Shown here one piece after another: positions 11,641-23,897 of a DNA stretch of 64,000 nucleotides. The DNA is taken from contig ML679974.1 in the NCBI GenBank assembly GCA_007922225.1, positions 3,957,105 to 4,021,104 of the forward strand, given 5' to 3'. Source of the stretch: Emydura subglobosa. Taxonomy: Eukaryota > Chordata > Testudines > Chelidae. The position numbers and the translations under genes are program-made. Numbering within the stretch: position 1 is the first letter of the stretch; each line of letters begins with the position of its first letter. Below the pieces are notes generated by a model, which searched no databases, was not told the DNA's origin, and saw nothing but the letters and a program-made list of their open reading frames with translations.

Positions 11641-12989
11641 GGGGGTGGGACAATGAAGATTTCCAGCTCCTAGTACCCTGATTCCACATATAGCTGTGTA
11701 TATATGTGTGTATTAGTCCATATCATAACATGTTATATATAAAATAAAGTGAGCATCATTAAAATGTATCATGTATCCTTGGTTACTGCATAGCTATTTC
11801 TGGACCACTAATATGATTTACTGTTCTAAGTAGTATCCCAGATACCACGGTGTAGTAATTGTGGTTATATGATGATTTTTTAAATGCTGGCTAGTGTATG
11901 AAGATGTTAGTATGCAATGTAGATATTTCAAAGTATAATTTTTTTGTTAGTTCTAAATTCAAATCCTTTAAACATCAGGCACACAGGAGAATATTTTAGT
12001 TCTGAATTATCAATTGTTTGCTTCTTGGCATCCTTTGTGTAATAAAGATACTTTCAGCATGATATTCCATCAACTAACCTGTAGGATGGGGACAGAAGGC
12101 TCAGGATACTCCATAAGATTTAGCTAGTAGAATTGAGCTTTCAGCCAGTTAAAGAAAGTGCTGTGTCATAGTCAAAAAGCATCCTCTTCCCATGGCAGCT
12201 CAGGCAGTGAGAGCTGCTGAGCAACCTGTGAACCATCAGCCTTAACCCACTGAGGGCTCATGCCAGTTCCCACTGAAATCAATCAAAAGTTTTTAATTTC
12301 AGTGAGTGTTAGACCAGGCCAAAAAAGTGCTATTCTACCATCTGGACTAGTTCATTGGCTATGAATACATTATCAGGCAATGCTATTTAATCCAGAGCTA
12401 CCAATCCCTTTACTGTTACCATATACTGTATGTAAAGAATTGAGATTTATCATACTAGCAACCCTTCCCTCTACATTACTTATTTCACTTTGACAGGAGC
12501 CACATAACAGCAAAGGCATTATAATTTATATAGCTAACTCTCCTGGATAAAACTCTCTGGATGCAATTAAACTGTTTAAAATACAGTTTTAAAATGCAGA
12601 GGTATTCTGTGTTCACTTATTAGATGAGTGAGTAGGAAAACCTTGATGTTATAATCTTGTATTCAAGAGTCCTGTGGAGATAGCAGCATGACCTATTAAG
12701 ACACGACTTCCTCAGCACAGAAATTACTACCCATACATAATAATTATAATTTGTTATTGCGATGCATTCCCAGAAGGTAAATAAGCATACCAAAGTATTA
12801 AGTAAGGAATAGGATGGAGTAGGAGTTTGACATGTGGACACATTCTTCTTGGAAAAAGCAGCACAGACTAAGATACTCTTCTATATTTTTAGAGATATAT
12901 GTGAACTGAACATTCTTAACATGCTATCATACCTACCTTATGACAAACTAATAAATAATAAGGGGAATATTGGGTAACCTCTTCGAGCC

Positions 12990-13065
12990 TAACTATGCTT
13001 TGCAAGTGTATATAGCACTTTTAAAAATCAAAGCATTTTACAACTATTACTAAAACTCCTCTGGA
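12990..13065. repeat. MIR/CORE-SINE-like fragment
   Basis: TATATAGCACTTTTAAAAAT followed by CAAAGCATTTTACAA matches the 'tatatagcgctttt..tcaaagcgctttacaa' part of CORE-type SINEs. A second scrap of the same part lies at 25765-25835. The surrounding 11641-15480 stretch shows no gene. Confidence 0.45.
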
Positions 13066-13486
13066 TCATGGATAGCCTGTGCAATCTAGAATATCCCCCA
13101 CCAGAAGCAGTCTGGAATATTTCTTGCTGTGAGGGGTTGCTTGCCTACATAGAAATAAGATCAATTGGCTTTGGACCTGATTGGCTGCTTCTAAGTTAGA
13201 TGATGTATGTCAGGTAGATACAGCATGTCAGGTGTGGCAAATGCAGAGTCTTTTCTGAGTGCATTTCAACAGGAATCATTTATTGAGTTTCTGGTTTTGT
13301 GGAGGGAACTGCAGCCTATTATTTAGATCCATATTTTTCTTGGCTAATAAAATCTAGTGGGGGTCCTTTGTTGCTGGAGATTGAGAACTGTCGTGGTGAA
13401 AGAAAAAAACACTTTTCAATCAAAATTTGAAAAATTTCAACTAGCTATATATGTCAATGTCACCTTAAGAGCCTGAGCCAGAGCCC

Positions 13487-13560
13487 ATTTAGGCCAAGAG
13501 AAAGAGGCCCATTGACTTCCATGGGCTTTAGATCATCCTTTGTGTGGGCAAGGTCCATCA
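13487..13560. repeat. Short sauropsid repeat fragment ('CATTGACTTCCATGGGCTTT')
   Basis: CCCATTGACTTCCATGGGCT followed by TTAGATCATCC is the typical 'ttgacttcaatgggctttggatca' core of a very common reptile short repeat. Confidence 0.45.
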
Positions 13561-15595
13561 AGTGACTTTTAGGTCTCTGATAAGAAGCTATCTTTTCATG
13601 CTGACTGTCTTGCCTACTATCAGCCAGTCTCTAGTTTTCCTTTTTGGGGAAGATTGTCACCTGACAACTGAAATATTATCTTAAATCTTCCGCCTTGCAT
13701 GACTTCTTTTAATCCAGTTTTAAAATGGGATTGCAACAGAGACTGGATTAGCCTCATTGTCAGAAGACACCAACTGACAGAAATGTTGAGTCCTTGCTGA
13801 TGCTTTTAGTTCCATCAGTGGCCTTTGATATCAACAATCTAAGGATGGTATTGACCACTTGCAGAGTATGGCCACATTTTTCCCTCTAAGATATGGCATA
13901 ATGTTAGGAAAGAACATCAGGTAAAATGGATGGTGGCATGTTTGCACAGAATAAGATAAGATGTCGCTAGTTTTCATGAAGTATGCATCATGTTAGTTCC
14001 TTTTATTAAAAAAATAGGATTTTAAAGATTTTAAGTTGGACTTGACAATATAATTACACTGGCTGAAATTCTCCCATATGCAGAGGACAAATGCCACTAA
14101 TGTTCTTCTATACACTGACCATCTGAACAGGAGTAAATTTCATCTTAAACCTGTTTTAGAAAGAAAAATGTGCACTGTTTTAGAAATGATAAATAACATT
14201 TATAAAAATACAAGTGAGCTAAAAGCATGCTCACCATGAATTCAGAGAAAGAACTATTTTATCCAAAATGTTCTGTTTCAGACTTTATTTAAATATATTA
14301 CCACTTATCACGCACTGACAACTGGAAAAGAAATAAGATGGTGATGCATTACTTTCTCAGCAGTAAATTAGAGACTATTATTAAGATAAGTATTTGTAAA
14401 GATGTGTTGAAAAATGGTTTATGCCTGAAGGATGATTTTTTGTGTTCCATACATGACGATGTTTTTTAATCATTTGGGCTTTTAGTAAAATATCTTTTTT
14501 CCCAACATTTTCTGTGCTATTTGAGACTTATTCTGACACTTAACTTTTGTAAGGCAGGGACTGTAATCTCCAGGAACTGATATATTACTTTGAGAAGAGC
14601 ACTGTATCTTAGTGGAGTGTTTAGGAGAATGTGGATAATCAAAAAAGCAAAAATGATTCCCGACTATCATTTCACCATATCTCCTCAAACCATCCAACGC
14701 TGTCATACTGTGAATGTGCCCTGACAGAAACCATACTTGACAGAGTATGAAGGGCTCTGTTTCAGTTCATTCTTTTATTGATAGAGAAATCAGATTTCTC
14801 CCTATCCTTGCAGGTTCAATGATTGAAATTTAATAGATACATTATGTTACTTAATGTATAAGAAGCATGCTGAAATCACATTTGAGAAAGATAATAGGAG
14901 GAAAGCAAGGCATGGGATTTGGTTAAAAAAAGGGTCCATTTAACACAGTGCAATGGTTTATAGATTAATTATAACAAAAGACACTATTAGAAGGCAAGAG
15001 CATCAGAGAGATCATCAAAACCATCTTCAATAGATTGAGAACCTTTAAAATATACATCAGAGAGAAATCATTAAAATATTTTAAAAGGCAGGCTCCTCTG
15101 TGCTGCCCAAAAGGTAATCTCCCATTTAACAATTGTTCTTGGGAACTATAATCTGGTCTTGTTCTATGCAAGCAAAATAGCCTGTATGAGACTAAACTTA
15201 TTAATATTCATTCCATTTAATACAAGACAAAGTATTAATCAGCTTTTTGCCTTAAGATGGAGTACAGGCCCTGACCTTTATAACTCAGGCTTTGCCCCAG
15301 TCACAATTAGATTGTGAGCTTTCACCCAATAAGACTTGAGGAACTTTTACCGAGACACTTCATTTATTTAAGGCTTGCAAACTCTCATTCAGTTAATCAA
15401 CCAGTTCCCTAATTTCTTCAAAAACAGAAACTTGGACAGCTGTCATAAGACACATTAGATTTATTTTATGAACTAGAATGGATTCATGTGTAGAAGTGGT
15501 TGAGTGAATGATGCAATCTCACATCTTTTTCAGTGGTATAGAAAAGTGTAATTTCCCCAAGATATTGCCTCATGCTTTTCTTTCTTTGTCTGCAG

Positions 15596-16030
15596 TTAAA
15601 GCCATAGACATCTGCCAGAACTTGGTAACTGGGATATGATTGGGCCATATCATCCATATGAAGGGTGTATTGAAGCCCATTATTTACGCACAGCTCCGAA
15701 AGGAGGCATGGCAAGATGCAGTAAGGAAGAATCACTGTACAGAAAATTCAAGTACACAGATAGTACTAGGTGCCTCTTCAGGGTCACCAGTCACTGCAAG
15801 GAAACCGACCTTCCAAGACACTAAAGCTGATCAGTTCAGGGGGAAAGAAGCAGACAACACCAACACCTGATACCAGTCCTTCTTGTACCTGACAACCACT
15901 GGCAAGAAAAACTAAGTGCCAGTAGATACCACCATGTCTATGACTACAGCATAGCTCCTTACACCCTGTGAGTCTGAAAATGACAAGAAGCTGAAGAATT
16001 TCAGACCTTTTTACCTTACTTTCCTTTTCC
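15596..16030 (+). other. Stop-poor stretch behind a strong splice acceptor, function unknown
   Basis: A strong acceptor (TTTTCTTTCTTTGTCTGCAG, ending 15595) precedes a stretch with several overlapping open frames: 63 codons at 15636-15824 and 76 codons at 15640-15870 on the plus strand, and 83 codons on the minus strand. One plus frame (codons from 15598) reads KAIDICQNLVTGI, then a stop at 15637-15639, and continues open to 15868. No domain was recognised. It could be an old exon, a retrocopied gene remnant or chance. The in-frame stops argue against a working exon. Confidence 0.2.
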
Positions 16031-16267
16031 ATTTGACCTTACACGAAGTGTCCTAAATGCCATTTATCTTAATGGGTGAACATGTGTGCAGGTGAAGATT
16101 TGTGTATCTGAGATCCGGTTAATACCATCAGGGAAGGCACCTAAGAGTATTCCTAATATAACCCTAAAATTTACCCTTAGAAACTGTTATATTGTGTCTG
16201 TCCATGTGTGAGTTCTTCATAGAACCAAAACTGTCATTAACTGTCTGAAAAGCTGCTAATAACTGCC

Positions 16268-16735
16268 TGGTAACGCTTACACTTTGTTTAGGTTGGCAGG
16301 GAGGGTTGAGGATGGTGTGGAGATGGGCCACCTCACTGCACCCCCTGGTGGCCTCAGGGCAGCTCTGCATGCAGCACCTCACCTCAGTTTCCCTTCTTGG
16401 ATCCCTCAAACTTCACACAGGGATTTTCTAGTCCAATCACAACAGTAATCCTTGGGGTCTGATTTATTAATGCAAAGTTCAAAACTAAACACAACAGACT
16501 TCCCTCCAGCCAAAATTCCCCTAGTCTGGTCAGAACCATTCCTGCCTCAGCAGGCTACTCCCAGTCTTTCCTAGCTGAAGCAATTGCCCTGATCTCAGAT
16601 TCTTCCCTACAGAAGCCTGTTCTGCACAGTCTCATTATAGTCTCTCGAGCTTTCCTCTCAGTACAGCTACCTTCTGCTCTTTATATGAAATTAACTGAGT
16701 CCCCTCAGGTGGGGCTCATTTTGTAATCAGGGTTG
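16268..16735 (-). mobile_element. Probable solo LTR (minus orientation)
   Basis: A block of higher GC content than its surroundings reads on the minus strand like an LTR promoter: a TATA box (ATATAAAG) at 16679-16686, followed downstream by a C/T-poor, stop-rich leader. The layout resembles the better candidate at 21862-22576. No pair partner, target duplication or clear TG/CA ends were found, so limits are approximate and the call is tentative. Confidence 0.3.
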
Positions 16736-19700
16736 ATTTGGACCCCAGGTTCCTCAGCCCAAGCAAAAGCCACCCTTTTATTAGGGGGAAGAAAAAAACT
16801 CAAGCAATTAACCACTATAGTTACTATGGAGTCCCAGGAGGAAAGCATCAATTTGGCTTCCATATTGAAATACCCAGCTAGAGATTGTTTCATTGTTGTG
16901 AGTAAAAATTGTGTGGTTGTAGCTTGTAACTAATTTAAGAAGCTGCCTCCTTGAACTTCCTGTTTTAGGATTATGTAATTACTTCTTAATTTAATGATTT
17001 GACTAAATTAATGATTAACACCAACATTGCTGCTAACTTGTTTGACTGAAATTTCTTTGACCTTAGTTTGATAACTAAATTGTGTAATCCTTAACAGATT
17101 TAAAGAAGTGTATGATAATTTTAGTTTTACTAAGTTCTTTTGATTTTATTCTTGTGTGTTTATTATTTTTAATAAAATTCATAAATAGTCATTTTTTCCT
17201 TCAATAAGCAATTTGAATCAGAACTATTGAGAACGTAGGGGAATCCGCCAACCCATCTTCTGAACCTAGACACCTCCTCTTAAATGAAATCTTCTGGTTC
17301 TCATCTATCAGCACTGCAGTATGTGGCTTTTACTTGAATAGGTAGCAGAAACAACAAGGAGCCCTCTAAGGGGAAGCTATTTCAGTTTCCTCCTTATTCT
17401 CAATTCATTCTTTTATTCTGGTACAATTTTTCCCAGCATAATGTTATCTCATTTTGCCCTCAGAGCAAGCATGACTGCTGGGCATTACTTTCAGCTAGAT
17501 GAGCAAGCAACCACCATTGAGACTCAAAGACACTCCAGAATCAGCTAACAGAGCTAGTTAATTCCAGTACCCACTGTACTCTCAACCCAGTGACCCAGAT
17601 GCTGAATGTCACCCAATGATTTTCACATCTCCAGCTATTATCAAGAGAGAATCCTAGACACAGAGCTAGTCTACTTTCATCACAAAACAGCACGTAGTGT
17701 TAAGGTCTCAGCCTTCAGGCTAGCCCTTTCAGAAAACATTACATCATTAAACAAAGACTGAGGAACATATTGAAACTTAATTTTCAATACATTATAACTT
17801 GGTTTTCCATTAATAAAAAAAAAACTTTTACAACTACTGAAAAAAAAAGTTATATTCACTAATGGATAAATGAATCAGGGAACTAGCAACTTCCTCACCT
17901 GCTCCTAAACAAAGTTCCCAAACCTCTCCTGAGGGTTGAGTTTATTAGAAAATAAATTAATAATAAATAAAGTTCAGCTCCAACCTTCACCCTGAGGTTT
18001 GCTGTTTTCTGAACTGCTCAGTTCATCTTCTAGTTTCTCCTCATCTCCTCCTCCTTTTATTCTAATTAAAAACTTTTCTATTCGAAGTTTTATATAGGTG
18101 ATGTATGTTATAATGTATGCTTAGTGTGCTTTATAATCCTTTTACTGTGAGATGAATTGCCCAATATCTTCAATAAATGTAGACAACAGTAACCTAGATA
18201 ATATCAATCAATAGCTTTGCAAGGTTTTTTTTGTTATCTACATTTCTTCAACATATTGGTCAATAAAATATTTCCATTCTGCAACTTTTCCTCTTTTCAG
18301 GACTATTGTGGTAGTAGCTTCATCAGTGGTATTGGAAAGAATTCATTCCTCTTGTGGGCCCTGAAACATTTTCAGGAAGTTGAGAGCAAGCTGATTTTTA
18401 AACTTATTATAGAACTTGCATCCTAGAAAATACATACAGTCCAGATGAATGCCCTGTTGGAAGATCTGATATACCAATGTGTTTCGCCTTCAGAGATAAC
18501 TGTCTTTCAACTGTCTTACATTGCTTGTTGCTCAGGTTAAATTTATGGTATACACAGTGTACTCAGGAAATTGATTTTGCAGGTATCTAGCATGTCTGGT
18601 TCTGTGCTGATTCTCCTTCTCTGTTAGGATAGCCATGTTGACTCTTGATCCTAAAATTCCACCAGAATTTGAGGTCATTGGGATATGGAAATTACCTCTT
18701 CTTGCTCTGCCGATGTAATGAGCACATTCCTGCCTCCTCATAATCAAGTCTTGTTCTTTTTACTTTTTTAGTCAGCAGCATCCCCCCCAACCATCATTTT
18801 TATAATACATTAATCTGCATCATGTTAGAGTCCTTAACAAATGAAGAAACTAATATTCACATATTATGTTATCGGTCATAAAAAGGGCATATAAATGGAC
18901 AGACAATGTAATTCATTGAACATTAATGTCAGCATTCATCTTGATTTCTGTAATCACTGGTTCAAAAATGAAACTGCCATTAACACAAATATTTCAAACA
19001 CAGCCACTCACAGATCCAAATTTTAAGGGCCATGAATATACATATAAGTATATATTCATGATTAAATAATTTATTTTTAATGATAATACTTAAGTACAGC
19101 ATGCACTTCTTTCTATTACTGCTAAACAGTAGAAGTCTTTTGTTGAATAGAAAATGACTTATAATTTGACCAAATTACTGGATGTAAATTTCCCTTTGAC
19201 AACACGAGGATCTTTCATCACCTCCCTCTTTCACAAGACAATAGAAGAGAAAAGCATTACTGCAAACATTTCCTAATAAATGGCACCTCTTTAACACATC
19301 AGCTCTGAGTTGATCTATGGTATTAATTTTACACCAAAGCAGCTTTAATATGGTTACTAGAACGGTGACAAGTTCTTCACCTTTTTTGGCTTTTTATTTT
19401 TCTTTAAATTTGATATTGAGACACCTTTCCAACCATATTACCAGAGAGCATTTAGGGTCCATAAAGCTAATGATTTTGAAGGATCTATAAAGGAGAGTTT
19501 TTGCTTTCACTTTCTTAACAAATGTAGGCTTCTTGCTCTGTTCAACCGAAGGCAGTTTCCTTGAATGAGTTATGAAATTGTCATTCTGATTTTTTCTTAA
19601 AGATCACAGGTTATTAACAGATCAGTTTTGGGGCCTCCTGAAACCCACCACAACCAGTCACTGTTAATGTCTAGAAAGACACACAGACTGATTAAAATTT

Positions 19701-19892
19701 GTGTGAGAAAGTGCCATGCTGAGTACACTAACGTCACTAAGGATGCTGCCAAGCTCCCCCCCAAGTAGTTGCCTGTAGCTAAGCCTGCTACACTGAAGTG
19801 TTCCATTATGGTCCATAACCACAAGGAGAACATCTTCATAGTATGAACAGCAATATAGTTATAAGCAGAAGAATAAGTGCAAGAGGAACATT
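16736..19892. other. AT-rich sequence, nothing firmly identified
   Basis: No repeat family was recognised. An acceptor-like CTTTTCCTCTTTTCAG at about 18285-18300 precedes an open stretch (DYCGSSFISGIGKN), but I see no good donor. Open frames are at most 80 codons. Confidence 0.35.
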
Positions 19893-20035
19893 TGTATTCT
19901 AATTCTTGCTCTCCCGTTGTGTTCTAGATCGTCACTTATTTTCCTATGTGTAAACTAGGCATAATATTTATCTATATCACAGGAATGTTGTAAGAGTTAA
20001 TTAACTAATTGTGAAGTGCTACATATATGCTAACA
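19893..20035 (-). repeat. MIR SINE fragment
   Basis: Contains ATCGTCACTTATTTTCCTAT and GTAAACTAGGCATAATATTT, then AGGAATGTTGTAAGAGTTAA. This is the reverse complement of the MIR consensus order (gttaagtaacttg.. cagatgagg.. bulk of 'aaaatggggataat..gttgtgagga'). Confidence 0.6.
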
Positions 20036-21269
20036 TTCACCAGAATGCACACAAAAAACCCTCCAATAGCTGGGACCCTAGCAACTCTGGAGACCCACAA
20101 CTTATTTGGAGGATTGTTCCTTAAACCACATTTTTAAAAGAGCACAAGCAGAGGGGTTCTGCATCTCCTGCAGCAGAAGGCAGGGTGGCCCAAATGTCCC
20201 CTTTTGTTTAATATAAAAATTAGTCAGCTTACTGAACCTCACCAAAATCCTAAAACAGCCCTGTGCACAATGGTACACTATGATCAGAGTCATGTTTGGA
20301 AGTGTGAAACCTGAAAAATTGTTTCCCAGGCAAGTTCTATAGCTCCCAAATTCACAATCAAGGACCCTTCCAGATGATATTATGGACAGAAGCCTCTGGT
20401 AATTGAATCCCAGAAATATGAGATGGAAAAACACTAGCTGGCCACATCTATCTATCTGGGAGCATTTCTATTACTTTCTGTCTTTAAATTTAAGGTATCT
20501 TAATATTTGATGGCTTAGTAAACCCTGAGCAGGGTAAAACCTCTGCCTTCCTGAGCCCTCTACTAGTCTAACTGGATTGTAAATTGTGATATTTATGTAA
20601 TCAATTCTGTGATCTTTTAAAACCTTTTTTGAATAGGCCACATTTGCATACATTTCAAAATTAAATGATTTTTTAAATAGGTCTCAAAGGAGATTTATGA
20701 ACATGTAATGTATATATTGAAGTCAGATCAATGAATCCTCCCCGCTCCAAATATTAAATGGGATAATCCTTTCCCCCACTTAAGCATGCAAAACTAAAAA
20801 TCTCAAGCTGAAAAAAATGCATAATGAAATGCTACTTAAATACAGCACTGTTATGAACACAGCTTCTTATTCTCATGAACCAAATGAAAGGGAAAACTTC
20901 AGGATAACAAGCAATCTCAGAGACCTCTTATCAAATACCCTTGACTCCTTTTCACACTCAAGCATCATGCTGGAAGTCACAAAAGGCTACATTGATTTTA
21001 ACCATGAAGTGAGAGTGAGGTAGGAAGAATTTGCACTTTACTGTCTCTTTTATAGCCTGGAAAATACAATATTTTGCTGATTTTTTTACCTGACTATCTT
21101 GAGTCATGAGAGGCCATTTTTTGGGCTGAACTGATAGATTTCATAATCTTAAAAGTACTCATTAAGCTTACAAAGTTTCAGAAGAATTCCTAGTTACAGT
21201 ACACCATTTTTTCCTCTATATTACAACTTCTAACAGAAATTGGAGAGAATGCTCCCCATAACAGCCTTT
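20036..21269. other. Unique-looking sequence, nothing identified
   Basis: A 110-codon minus-strand frame (20102-20434) has no recognisable domain. A plus-strand segment ending in a good donor (GTGAGAGTGAG|GTAGGA at about 21011-21027) is open upstream but has only a weak acceptor. Confidence 0.35.
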
Positions 21270-21292
21270 AAAAAAAAAAAAAAAAAAAAAAA
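21270..21292 (+). repeat. Poly(A) tract, 23 A
   Basis: An uninterrupted run of 23 adenines. I found no retroposon body or target duplication next to it, so it may be a simple homopolymer and not a retroposon tail. Confidence 0.8.
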
Positions 21293-21472
21293 CCCAGCCC
21301 ATATCTTTGTGAAGCAGCAATTAATGAAAAGAAATTTTGACAACCTTATTTTTTAAAATTTCAGGAGATGGTGTGAAACTCAGATGGGTCTTGTTAGTGT
21401 TAAGTGCATGTCTACTGACTCCAATTTGTTTTGTTCTACTAATTTATCATCTTACATTTGGAATGATTTTAG

Positions 21473-21510
21473 ATCGCTAGGAAGAGGTCTCTGAAGCAGA
21501 AAGCCATGAG
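21473..21510 (+). CDS. Candidate 38-nt microexon (weak)
   Basis: The acceptor GGAATGATTTTAG (ending 21472) and a consensus donor GAG|GTAAGA (21508-21516) bound 38 bases. Of three frames only frame 0 is open, giving IARKRSLKQKAM plus two leftover bases. The donor is a perfect match and the acceptor is mediocre. No homologue was recognised and no neighbouring phase-compatible exon was found. By chance alone a few such segments are expected in 64 kb. Confidence 0.15.
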
Positions 21511-21814
21511 GTAAGACAATGAAGATGCAGCTAATTGTGATATTTCAGAGCAATCTGAGAATTCTCTGTGAATACTACTGTATAAATATAACGGTGTTCT
21601 AAAAGCCAATCTGAAACTTCAGGCATCCACAGCAGATCCTGTGATCTATTTGTTTATTGCTACAGCCATATCATCCTGTGCTATAAGAGACCTGCAATGA
21701 ACACGCAGGTGCTTGCCTAGAAGGTGGCATGTTTCCCTCTGAATCAATACTGATACTATGCAGCCATATGGCATTAGGGGACAGTGTGCTGATAGACATG
21801 TTGGGCTAGTGGCA

Positions 21815-21861
21815 CAAAAGGATTTAGGCACCTAAATTCTAGAATCAGGCCAGAATAGAAT
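21815..21861. repeat. Left part of the 'TTAGGCACCTAA' composite repeat
   Basis: ATTTAGGCACCTAAATTCTA is followed by the LTR-like block. The right part appears to resume at 22577 (GTAGGCACATAAACTCACTT, TTAGCACCTAAT), suggesting that the LTR inserted into this repeat. Confidence 0.4.
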
Positions 21862-22576
21862 TGTGACAGGTTCACACCACTCAGCGCCTACTGGTAATCT
21901 GGGGATTAGCTTCAAGTCGATGCCCACATCCCCAGTCTGTGCACCATCACTTTTCCTCCAAGTTTGGCTGTGGCCCTTCCTGAATCTGTTAGGACCCACA
22001 ACATCTTCTTCATAACTCAGCCTTCCGGACAAGCCACAATCCATGTTCCCCTCTTCCGGAGGAGGTTTGGCTTCTCAGGATACCATCCACTTTCCCTATT
22101 GGCTCCTGCAGGATCTCATTCACCACTTCCTCAGTGGCGCCTGCAGCAACTTATTCTGCCATTTCCTCAGTGGGGGGGGCCCAGGCCCACACACTACTAC
22201 AGGTCTCGGCCCAGGAACCCTGTGGATTGCAGCCTCCTGCTGCACCTCGAATTCCTCTCTCTGGGCCACTTCCCCCAGCCCTAGCACCATCCTCTGGGCC
22301 TGCTACCACCCACTCCTAGCAGTAACATTTCTCAGGTACCACAGGTCTCTCAGACTGCAAGAGACACAACCTTCGCTCTTCGAGCTCCAGGTAGTCACTG
22401 TTCTGCTTTACCCTGCAGCTCCTTTTATATGGGCCAGTTGGCCTTTGATTGATTGGCTGTTCCTTCCAGCCTCTCTCTTATTGGCTGCCTCTCACACAGC
22501 CTCCCTAGGACTGCTTTTAACCCCTTAAGTGCCATTGTAGGGCAGATCACAAAATCTCCACTCAGCAGCCATCACA
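21862..22576 (-). mobile_element. Probable solo LTR with TATA and CCAAT boxes (minus orientation)
   Basis: The block begins TGTGAC and ends ATCACA, so on the minus strand it starts TGTGAT and ends GTCACA, as LTRs do. A minus-strand TATA box (CATATAAAA) lies at 22432-22440. Two minus-strand CCAAT boxes lie just upstream of it, at 22452-22456 and 22480-22484. GC content is well above the flanks. It lacks any gag, pol or env sequence and any second LTR, so it is at most a solo LTR. Flanking pentamers (AGAAT and CCCTG) do not match, so an integration duplication is not preserved. Open frames of up to 161 codons across it are composition effects. Confidence 0.5.
22432..22484 (-). promoter_or_regulatory. 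TATA box plus two CCAAT boxes of the LTR
   Basis: On the minus strand the order 5' to 3' is CCAAT (22484-22480), CCAAT (22456-22452) and TATAAAA (22438-22432). The 12-45 bp spacing is short, but the order is that of a class II promoter. Activity is not shown. Confidence 0.4.
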
Positions 22577-22800
22577 CCCTGTAGGCACATAAACTCACTT
22601 AGCACCTAATTTTTTTTGCAGCCAAAGCTCCCCAAACACCCATGTTTCTGCCTCTCTGCATGTGCACTGCTGTCTTACTCTATACATTCAGACACCTAAC
22701 CACCAGAGCAATGAGCAAACCAGGGAAAGCTAGGCGATTCTCTGCCTAACTTGTCTCTGGGGCCCTATCTGCAAAATATGCTCATAGCTCACCTTCAGAA
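22577..22800. repeat. Right part of 'TTAGGCACCTAA' composite repeat
   Basis: Carries TTAGCACCTAA and CAGACACCTAACCACCAGAG, motifs shared with the copies near 24240, 33890 and 61440. Confidence 0.4.
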
Positions 22801-22889
22801 TTGGGCCTCATATGTAAACTCTCACAAAATGGAGGGAGGATTCATTATTATTAGGCCATAGGGAAAGAAAGAGCACAAACATGAAAATA

Positions 22890-23440
22890 ACTCTGTAGCC
22901 TGGTAGTTAGAGCACTCTGCAGGATGTGGGATTCCCAGGAGCCTGGCTCCCCGCGCCAATAACTCTTTACTTATCAACCATGGAACAGCTTCAACAGGAG
23001 AGGCTGAGAACACCCCCACTTCAGACTTTCCCATAGGCCAGTGATTAGAGTATTCAATTGAGAGATGGCTGATCCCTCTTCCAATCCCTACACCCGCTCA
23101 GGTAAAGGAAGACTTGAATTGGGTTGGGTGGGAAATCTTCCACAAGCCAGCTGAGTACCCCCAACTACTGGGTTGAAAGTTTGAGGAAGAGCCGTAGCTT
23201 CTTGCAAAAATGGCAGACACCTAACTCCAAGAAAGGTGAGAATCCAAAGCAGAGGGGGTGAGGCTTTGGACACACCCCTCTCCTTGACATCTCTAATTGG
23301 TTAGCTTAAGCAGCTTTTTGCCTAGAAAGCTGGCTTTTGTGAATCCAGTTCTGAGGCACTTATCTCCCTGCATTCATTGTATAGGGAGCCTGAGTACCTA
23401 ACTTAGGCTTTATGAATCCCACTGACTTTCTAGCCAGTTA
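22890..23440. repeat. Composite repeat with three tRNA-like modules (copy A)
   Basis: Two plus-strand tRNA-like modules (GGTAGTTAGAGCACTCTGCA at about 22911-22930, and CCAGTGATTAGAGTATTCAA at about 23038-23057) are followed by a minus-strand one (about 23105-23180, whose complement reads AGTAGTTGGGGTACTCAGCT). Then come AGGCACTTATCTCCCTGCAT and GTACCTAACTTAGGCTTTAT. The same arrangement, with modules in both orientations, recurs at 24240, 33760 and 61055. It carries no intact tRNA: the acceptor stem and a full T-loop box are not conserved. Confidence 0.55.
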
Positions 23441-23684
23441 AGGGCATGCCTACACCGCACTAAAACATCCGTGGCTGGTCCATGTTAGCTGATTTGGGCT
23501 TGTGGGGCTCGGACTGTGGGGTTATGAAATTGCAGTGCAGACATTTGGGCTCAGAGCCTAGGCTCCAGCCTAAGGCCAAATATCTATGCTGCGATTTATA
23601 GTCCTGCAGCCCAAGCCCCACAGGCCCAAGTCAGCAGACATAGACTAGCTGCAGGTGTTTTACTGCAGAGTAGATATACCTTCC
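23439..23684. mobile_element. 240-bp MITE (GGGCATGCCTACAC ends)
   Basis: The left end GGGCATGCCTACACCGCAC is preceded by TAA. The right end GCAGAGTAGATATACCT is its diverged inverted repeat. The interior is itself palindromic: GGGCTTGTGGGGCTCGGACT on the left faces AGCCCCACAGGCCC on the right. It belongs to the same terminal-sequence group as the element 219 bp downstream. Confidence 0.6.
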
Positions 23685-23897
23685 GAGTTCCTTCATGAAT
23701 GTATCCCAAATACAACAGGCTGAGAAATAACTATAGTTTTAATATACATCTCATGGAACTTTTCTGAAAAATTGAGCTTGTTACTTAATGGAGTCCTGCC
23801 TACACTCCAACCTGAGTAATTACAGTCCGTTAGTTACATCCAGCAGGGGAACTTAAAACTCAGCCTTACAATGTCTAATGTTGAGGTCCCCTGCCAC

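Noticed and set aside
18285..18395. Acceptor-bounded open segment (DYCGSSFISGIGKN)
   Set aside because: The acceptor is good but no convincing donor follows, and the frame is otherwise unremarkable.
21270..21292. 23-A run considered as a processed-pseudogene tail
   Set aside because: No upstream coding similarity or flanking direct repeat was found.
22043..22528. 161-codon plus-strand ORF
   Set aside because: It lies inside an LTR-like GC-rich block and runs opposite to the block's own TATA and CCAAT boxes. No protein family was recognised.
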